From Phorcus lineatus (lineage: Eukaryota > Mollusca > Gastropoda > Trochida > Trochidae), in assembly GCA_921293015.1 (NCBI GenBank), contig OV121081.1, positions 47,269,877 to 47,333,876 of the forward strand: a stretch of 64,000 nucleotides of DNA, read 5' to 3'. Shown here piece after piece: positions 58,701 through 64,000 of this stretch. Within the stretch, counting starts at the first letter, position 1, and the number at the start of each line of letters is the position of its first letter. The notes below the pieces were generated by a model. That model searched no databases. It saw nothing but the letters and a program-made list of their open reading frames with translations, and was not told where the DNA came from. Both the position numbers and the translations under genes were made by a program.

Positions 58701-60729
58701 GTGATTGATAAATTCATAAGATAAATAAATTAATACTTCACACCTGGCATTATGATGGAGAGCGTTTTTGAAGCTCCCTCTATACCCGTAACTCTGCATT
58801 CATATTCGCCGGCATCCCCGCGATCCAACTTTTTGATAAAAAGAAACCACGCCCCTGTCGCCTTGTCATGCGCAACACGGTACTTCTTGGACGGTGTGAA
58901 CTTGGTTACGCCCACTGAAATAGGTACGGGATCGGAAAGACGTCGCCATATCACCTGAAAATAGTGCAATTTGTGTAAAGACATGAAATTAACATGAAAT
59001 CTTTTTACTTTAACTCGAACATAACACAATTATCATCCCCGATTTTCGGTTAAGCCGCAAATTTCATAAGCGTAGGAACTGGAGGGGGATTCCCCCAACT
59101 CTCACCTCCCAATATCTGAAAATCAATTTAAAGCACCCAAAAATTGGATCAAGCCTCTATGACATGGAAATGAGAAACCATGACCCCTAAAGACAATTTT
59201 TATTGTGAATAAATTGAAATAAGTTTAAGTCATAATCCGACTTTTTAAGATATCATTGAGAAACCACAGTATGTTCTATGTTTACGGTCAGTTCATAAGT
59301 TGAGTGCAAAGGCATAGACTAATAGAATGTCAGTTGGTAAAAAAACTAAGATTTTAAATAAGAAAACCACGATTAACTACGATGTACGAGAAGAATACAG
59401 GTATACGATCAGGTATCTCATTTCTCGGAAACATTACCTAAATTCTCAAGATATCATGGGGATTCATTTCAATTAGCAAAAGTAATATTAGACCAATCAA
59501 TAAATCCCAAATAAGCACTTACCGTATTCCGTCCTAAATCAGAAACTGTACACTTCAGCTCAGCGTTTGTTCCAATAGTGTATGTGATGTTCATTTCAGG
59601 CATGTCGATTTGGGGGGTTCTAGCAGCTGAAATATACATCAAGCAATGTATTTATTTTGAAAAAAGTTAAGTATCCACGTAGGTGTAATGTCAAAATAGT
59701 AACCTCTTTGTTGTGCTTTGGCTAATGTTGCATAACATATACTTACTTACAACTACATCTACTTTGAAAGGGGGTGTAGATAACGGTTATCAGATGTACG
59801 TGTAAATAAGTCATAACAGTCTAAATATTTACTCAGGAATACTGCGCTTCATTTACCTTAGTTTCATTACATAACAAGCATTACCACTGTGTGGGAATGA
59901 TCACTACTAGGATTTACTGGTTACAAAACTTGTACCTGTACAGTTGATTAATGATTAATGATTAACATGTACAAAGTGTGTGGATTACGATGTCCTGAAA
60001 TTAATAATAAAAAAAACTTTATTTGAAAAAATCTTGCATTATCCGCGATTGTAATCAAGTTACCTTTATGGTACGATGACACTTTTATAAGACAACTACA
60101 CCGAAACGATGCTTTTATCGCAATAACGAAGTTTAAGAAGTAACACAATTTATCACCTCCTCGTCTTTTCAAACGCCTTGAAGACAAAATAACATGTAGT
60201 CAATGTTTTGAATTTCAAATAAACAAGATAGGCGCTAGATGACTGCCTGTGCAACATTTCCTTCAATCCAATTCATCGAAAACTTCTGGCTAAAATATTT
60301 TTTAAATGTACATAAGGAGCTCATTTAAATTGCAAAGTTAACTTATTATATCAACTATTATATATAACTATAAAAACAATAACAACGAAAACAACCCTTC
60401 TTATTCTTTTTCAAAACCGCAGACTAAAAAAACATTCCAACTTACTTAATCGTAGGCCATTAAACATATTCAGGGACCCGACCAAGTCGAGGAAATATTG
60501 GCAAGTCTACATTATCTCAATTCCCTAGAATTAGAAAAGTTCAAAATATCTTTTTAGCATATTTCAGCATTAACTTCACAAAGGCCATATTGCAGCATCA
60601 AGGCCTTTCTTGGACTATCTGACAGAGTTCTAGCCATGAAACCGTCTTACCTGTTGCTGTCCCTATCAGCTGCAGAGAGGCAGTCAGGAAGCCGACACAC
60701 AGAGAAGCCAGGAAGGGGGAAGGCGCCAT
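52747..60729 (-). CDS. Lachesin/IgLON-like cell-adhesion protein, four Ig domains (10-exon model)
   Basis: The exons listed separately join in frame to a 448-residue protein. It starts with a signal peptide (about residues 1-26: MAPSPFLASLCVGFLTASLQ, then more hydrophobic residues). Ig1 has C52-W64-C114 with DAGEYEC. Ig2 has C157-W169-C217 with DFGTYTC. Ig3 has C264-W276-C313 with DAGNYTC. A Thr/Pro-rich linker (about 333-350) follows, then Ig4 with C374-W386/388-C430 and DYGEYEC. NIT (residue 39) and NYT (310) are glycosylation sequons. The WRR, KKYRV and KKLDRGDAGEYEC text of Ig1 and the CxVxNL...VAWVD text of Ig2 are typical of lachesin/DIP/IgLON ('wirin') surface proteins. These are known as homophilic or heterophilic neuronal and septate-junction adhesion molecules. 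Introns between domains are phase 1; Ig1 and Ig2 are each split by a phase-0 intron at the same place. The fourth Ig and linker are beyond the usual three-Ig plan. The C-terminus is uncertain: no GPI or membrane anchor was found. Confidence 0.85.
53259..53386 (+). repeat. 63-bp tandem duplication
   Basis: Two copies starting cgtgtatcgctta (53,259 and 53,322), each with gacatacac/gacatatata, cctatagacc and ctaccctactact. Lies in the last intron of the Ig gene model. Confidence 0.85.
53669..53735 (+). repeat. 22-bp direct tandem repeat
   Basis: Two consecutive copies of aattcataattcgcaccagt plus cc. Slightly further on, tgccaaccgt also occurs twice (about 53,743 and 53,757). Confidence 0.8.
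53899..54186 (-). CDS. Ig gene exon 9: Ig4
   Basis: Acceptor ctcttttag, donor gtgagt; 288 nt, phase 1 to 1. Encodes a whole I-set domain: RGQNVVLVCHSVGKPGP, YWRWNG, RVAHLERLDYGEYECFGHNN and GTKVTLY. Unlike Ig1-3 it is not split by an intron. Confidence 0.9.
54758..54811 (-). CDS. Ig gene exon 8: Thr/Pro-rich linker
   Basis: Acceptor attcacag, donor gtgagt; 54 nt, phase 1 to 1. Encodes IPTTPAPKTTPSEPMGP, a likely flexible and O-glycosylated spacer between Ig3 and Ig4. As a symmetric phase-1 cassette it could be skipped without breaking the frame. Confidence 0.75.
55384..55512 (-). CDS. Ig gene exon 7: second half of Ig3
   Basis: Acceptor cacgtag, donor gtaagt; 129 nt, phase 1 to 1. Carries ATPEDAGNYTCTATNG and the last strand GKVTLSVD. 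Confidence 0.9.
55666..55830 (-). CDS. Ig gene exon 6: first half of Ig3
   Basis: Acceptor ttcacaag (weak pyrimidine tract), donor gtaagt; 165 nt, phase 1 to 1. Carries a PPRSAPKF linker, KEGQSVTLKC and YPVPKISW, typical of an I-set Ig domain. Confidence 0.85.
56818..57022 (-). CDS. Ig gene exon 5: second half of Ig2
   Basis: Acceptor cctgcag, donor gtgagt; 205 nt, phase 0 to 1. Carries VAWVDERGG, EEWSLRVKNL and DSDFGTYTC. Confidence 0.9.
57187..57477 (+). mobile_element. tRNA-derived SINE, copy 2, in intron of the Ig gene
   Basis: Box A-like tagcgcagtgg and box B ggttcgaatac at tRNA-like spacing. After these come ggggcttggcaactgtgtct and a body ending gcggcgttaaatcccaattc plus a cacctcgcctc tail. 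Shares head, middle and tail motifs with 40,594-40,860 and is antisense to the Ig gene. An open frame inside it is an artefact. Confidence 0.85.
57480..58200. other. Intron 4 remainder, no other feature
   Basis: AT-rich intron sequence. The plus-strand open frame at 58,081-58,359 is a shadow of exon 4 and its flanks. Introns 1 (59,627-60,650), 5 (55,831-56,817) and 7-9 likewise show no further genes. Confidence 0.6.
58203..58306 (-). CDS. Ig gene exon 4: first half of Ig2
   Basis: Acceptor ccctag, donor gtgaga at 58,202; 104 nt, phase 1 to 0. Encodes GDTVLLPC and then VNNLKRYK. An upstream in-frame gtgaac (58,226) could also act as donor, but using it would leave only three residues between the Ig2 cysteine and tryptophan. 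The downstream site restores the normal spacing and the 104-nt match to exon 2. Confidence 0.85.
58744..58954 (-). CDS. Ig gene exon 3: second half of Ig1
   Basis: Acceptor ttttcag, donor gtgtga; 211 nt, phase 0 to 1. Carries VIWRRL, the FLFIKKLDRGDAGEYEC second-cysteine motif and the end of the domain. Confidence 0.9.
59523..59626 (-). CDS. Ig gene exon 2: first half of Ig1
   Basis: Acceptor ttcag, donor gtaagt; 104 nt, phase 1 in and phase 0 out. Encodes an NIT sequon and the first Ig1 cysteine (AELKCTVSD). Same length as exon 4. Confidence 0.85.
60651..60729 (-). CDS. Ig gene exon 1: start codon and signal peptide
   Basis: The ATG at 60,729-60,727 has an A at -3 and G at +4, and an in-frame TGA lies upstream, so this is the first possible start. 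It encodes 26 residues of signal peptide plus one base. Donor gtaaga follows (phase 1). A longer minus-strand frame over the same bases is out of frame with the rest of the gene. Confidence 0.85.
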
Positions 60730-61400
60730 CTTGGGAAGCAATATCTTGTAAACAAAAACTGTCCAGTTCCGTCACATGTCTTTTGAGAGTTCTACATCCG
60801 AGAGTTCCTGGTAATTTAAAGTTGACCTTCAAAAAGTGTTTAATGCCATAAAGGGTCCACGTGACACGTTTCCTACAATCGTATACCAAATATTCCAGAA
60901 CTTATGGAATTCAAATCAGTACCAACCACTTCGGAGTAAACTCATATCAGGTTATGATCATCCCCCTCCCAGCCCTCCACCAGTTCACTCCCTTTGCAGC
61001 TTCATCCTCTTTGAAAATCCATGTCCTAATAATTCAGGTTACAATTATCTTTTAGAAGATAACATCCAAATTGCATGTTATACACCTACTTCCAAGCAAT
61101 CATTCAGTCCTAAGGTCGCAACAGTAGATAATGCGCTAATATAAGGGGGACTAAGCCCACGTTCCCCGTCCCTCCGTGGGAATGGAAAGATTGTATCAGT
61201 CCACTGGTCTCAATAGATGGGAGCGGATGCGCTGCTGTGAAGTCATTAGTCCCACTCATCTGCCGTGGTTACACAACACACGTGGGGCCAAGTGTTCAGC
61301 GTTGTCTCTGCTTTTCACAACCAGTCGCTAAACGTATAGAACCAAATTTACACACGAAAGTTACTATACAAGAATAAGAAGTGATTGTTCTGCCCGGGAT
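60730..61400 (-). promoter_or_regulatory. Upstream region of the Ig gene, probable 5' UTR and promoter
   Basis: Somewhat richer in G+C than its surroundings. Contains CACGTG E-boxes (about 60,856 and 61,279) and no strong TATA box at an obvious distance. Placement is inferred from the start codon at 60,729. Transcription start is not determined and further 5' non-coding exons may exist. Confidence 0.35.
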
Positions 61401-62800
61401 GTCTACCTCGTCACCGATTCTCAACGCTATGGCACCGCTTTGATCATTTGTACAACCCCCACCCCCGCCCCGTCCCGTCCAATTTGGTCAGATTTATACT
61501 AGTCACTAATTGGATGTTATACAACTTACAATTACTAACAAAGCACCATTCCGATAATTATTTATATACAAATGAAACGTCCTAGGAGAAGTTAAAATCT
61601 AAAGGACCCATCACAACTTCGTTTAATAAAGCACTTAACTTGTACAGTGAATAAACACATAGGATTTCATAAATAAAGATGCCAACAAGTAAAGTTAAGA
61701 ATCTCTCACTTAAGACACGGGATATAAATGTTAGGGAAACGCACCTGTACAATGGTCAAGTGTGACATTTTTCAAAGGCATTCGGTGAAAGTCTTTATAC
61801 AGCACACACGAAATGTTCAACATAAATACATTTTCTAGTCAATAACAGCGAAAATAGAAAATAGAGATTATTTTGAAATGGTCATGTGTACAAATGAAAA
61901 GTACAAATAGAATTCAATAGAGCCAGTTCCATAATTCGATTTCACATTTAGCAAAGACATTTGGAGAAATCCTTCTCAAAGCACACAAAATCGTTCACGT
62001 AGAAAAACACTTTGTGGTTAAGAAATTAACGAAGAGGAAACATAATCAGTGTAAATGGTTTATTAATGAACAATGTTGATTTATTTTAATTTCAATTTAC
62101 ACATTCATGGACAATTTCTAAAACGGTTTCCCACGGTGGTTAATGAGGTCATTTTATTTGATGGTCACAAACCTTGTGGTTTCCGTTAGCAATGGACAAA
62201 CGGATTTAGACACTTATAACATGTTCTCATCGTAAGGAAGAGACTCACATCCTACATTATTGAGATATTATAAATGTGATTTGACAATGACTTTGAAGTC
62301 AGTTTACAATGATGATTTTGGACATTGTAATCACCCTATTTTTTAATCTAAACAAATTTATACTGTTAGCAAAACGAAACAATGCGATTTAAACTCACAC
62401 TTGGCTCAAAATTTATAAATCGAAAACACATTCATGACAACGTTTACATGTTTATCATTATTATAGTAATGTAGACGGCGAAGCTGATGATGTTGATGAT
62501 GATGAGCATTACATTGCCATACACAGTCGACACCAGATAATCGATGTTGCGATTTTTGTGACATGGTATTTTGTTTTGATACGTACCCTGACTCTTTATA
62601 TGGTTACATAAATTTTCTTGTTAATTTATTTAGTAGTTTTCAATTTAAATCTAAAACTGTCGAATGCATATACAAAAGATCGGAAACACACTACCAGTTT
62701 ATATGAAAGCTCGTTATGTAACCTTTTGGACATTATCAACCAATCACTGTCCTTCTGCTTGATACATGTGGTTTCCAGAATTAAGTTTGACCAATTGTCC
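61400..62800. other. No gene seen
   Basis: Intergenic AT-rich sequence between the Ig gene and the right-edge gene. Short open frames only. Confidence 0.5.
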
Positions 62801-62801
62801 G

Positions 62802-62910
<109 letters not shown>

Positions 62911-62940
62911 TGTCACCGTACTTAACTAATCAACAAAATA

Positions 62941-63408
62941 CTTTACCCTTCCCATATATCCACCTTACTTCTTCTCTACCATCTACCCGTTACCCTTCCC
63001 CTGTATCCACCCTAATTCCTCTCTACCATAAATCCGTAACCCTTCCCCATATATCGACCGTTTCCTCCCTCTACCATCTACTCGTTACCCTTCCCCTGTA
63101 TCCACCCTAATTCCACTCTACCATAAATCCGTAACCCTTCCCCATATATCGACCGATCCCTCCCTCTAGCATCTACCCTTTACCCTTCCCCTATATCGAC
63201 CCTTTTCCCCCTTTATCATCCTCCCCTTAACCCTTCCCATATAATCAACTTTCTTCTTCTATACCATCTACCCGTTACCCTTCCCCTGTATCCACCCTAA
63301 GTCCTCTCTACCATAAATCCATATTCCTTCCCCCATATATCGAGCGTTTCCTCCCTGTAGCATCTACCCGTTACCCTTCCCCTATATCGACCCTTTTCCC
63401 CCTTAAAT
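62941..63408 (+). repeat. Pyrimidine-rich minisatellite, 48-bp unit in 96-bp dimers
   Basis: About ten units built on acccttcccc, then tatcnaccctt, then ctctaccatctaccc or ctctaccataaatcc. Units alternate between two types: ctgtatccaccctaattcc recurs at 63,002 and 63,098 (96 bases). Later units are more diverged. The strand is almost pure C/T/A with very little G. Confidence 0.85.
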
Positions 63409-63409
63409 A

Positions 63410-63739
63410 TCTTTTTTCGAAATTCAAAACAAATCAGTGGAAATACTGTGTGGATATTGTAAATAAGTATAAGTATTATGCCTCTAAAAGAAGCTAAGTA
63501 TTATCGTACAAACATATTTGAATTAAAGAGACAAGAGTTTTTGTTTTAGATGTTTATCCAAACAAGTCGAACGTATACGGGCCCATCACAGCAGATCACA
63601 TAGTCTTTTCGATGGCTTCGTTTTGAGGTGTGTGATCAGATGAGAATGAAATATGTAAAACAGTATTGCAAAAGTCAAATATTTCCTTCCAGAATCGTCC
63701 AGACGTTGATTTGTACACCCGTGAGCTCATCACATTTCA
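63410..63739 (-). other. Probable 3' UTR of the right-edge gene
   Basis: Follows the stop codon on the minus strand. No clear AATAAA was found close by. Otherwise featureless AT-rich sequence. Confidence 0.3.
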
Positions 63740-63901
63740 TCACATTGTCCTCTCGTTGATATCAATAAGCGGCTGTGTTTCTGTGTCCCGGACATAGACC
63801 ACCCTAGCCGTGTTAGTGTCCTTATCCGAGTTGACACACATCAGGGAGATGTAGATGAAGGCGAGTAAAATACTCGTCACTGCCAGCGCCCAGGAACAGC
63901 C
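63740..63901 (-). CDS. Last coding exon of an integral membrane protein (partial gene)
   Basis: After an acceptor tttgtacag the minus strand is open for 53 codons to a TGA at 63,742-63,740. It encodes one hydrophobic helix (WALAVTSILLAFIYISLMCV) followed by about 30 polar residues ending TETQPLIDINERTM, consistent with a C-terminal cytoplasmic tail. A Cys-Ser-Trp just before the helix and the short tail recall the last segment of small tetraspan proteins of the LHFPL/claudin type. That is a guess; a single-pass protein fits as well. Upstream exons lie beyond the window. It is transcribed in the same direction as the Ig gene and lies about 3 kb upstream of it. Confidence 0.7.
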   Translation of the reverse strand, partial: GCSWALAVTSILLAFIYISLMCVNSDKDTNTARVVYVRDTETQPLIDINERTM

Positions 63902-64000
63902 CTGTACAAACAGTGCATATCATTTATATAATTGCCGAGAAAATACCGGGATCTATCAGGAAAGTAACAATTCCACATCCCATCTATTTCTCCTCTGCCA

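Noticed and set aside
60647..60889. 80-codon minus-strand frame over the start of the Ig gene
   Set aside because: It is in a different frame from exon 2 and beyond. The shorter frame from 60,729 gives a proper signal peptide and joins in phase.

Overview
This is an animal nuclear window, AT-rich (about two thirds A+T by eye), with long introns, short exons, abundant decayed repeats, tRNA-derived SINEs and palindromic foldback elements. No prokaryotic gene organisation is present. The lachesin-type immunoglobulin gene, the SINE architecture and the foldback elements fit a marine lophotrochozoan, most likely a bivalve or other mollusc. The species cannot be fixed from the sequence alone.

Layout. 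Positions 1 to about 45,760 hold no convincing intact gene. This part is an old head-to-tail array of a unit of roughly 6.4-6.8 kb. The blocks, here named C, D/E, F, A and G, recur in the same order and all in + orientation. The two clearest complete units run 30.78-38.09 kb and 38.09-44.44 kb. Comparing units exposes later insertions: a 4.2-kb segment bounded by 141-bp inverted repeats (about 22.19-26.35 kb), a GC-richer composite of foldback and palindromic elements (about 27.83-30.28 kb), and a 0.6-kb foldback insertion (about 36.30-36.92 kb). Several G blocks keep related minus-strand reading frames, so the unit may descend from a tandemly duplicated gene, now decayed.

Positions 45.8-52.3 kb look intergenic, with scattered repeats and no gene I can defend. 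From 60,729 down to about 52.7 kb on the minus strand is one well-supported gene: a secreted or membrane-tethered lachesin/IgLON-like cell-adhesion protein. It has a signal peptide, four Ig domains and a Thr/Pro-rich linker. Nine coding exons join in frame with GT/AG boundaries; the tenth (stop) exon is tentative. One intron carries a SINE.

Positions 60.8-63.7 kb hold the upstream region of that gene, a long TA microsatellite and a 48/96-bp pyrimidine-rich minisatellite. At the right edge (63,740-63,901, minus strand) is the last coding exon of a second membrane protein, with one transmembrane helix and a short cytoplasmic tail. The two genes are unrelated neighbours on the same strand.

All similarity statements were made by eye; block boundaries in the array are accurate to a few tens of bases at best.
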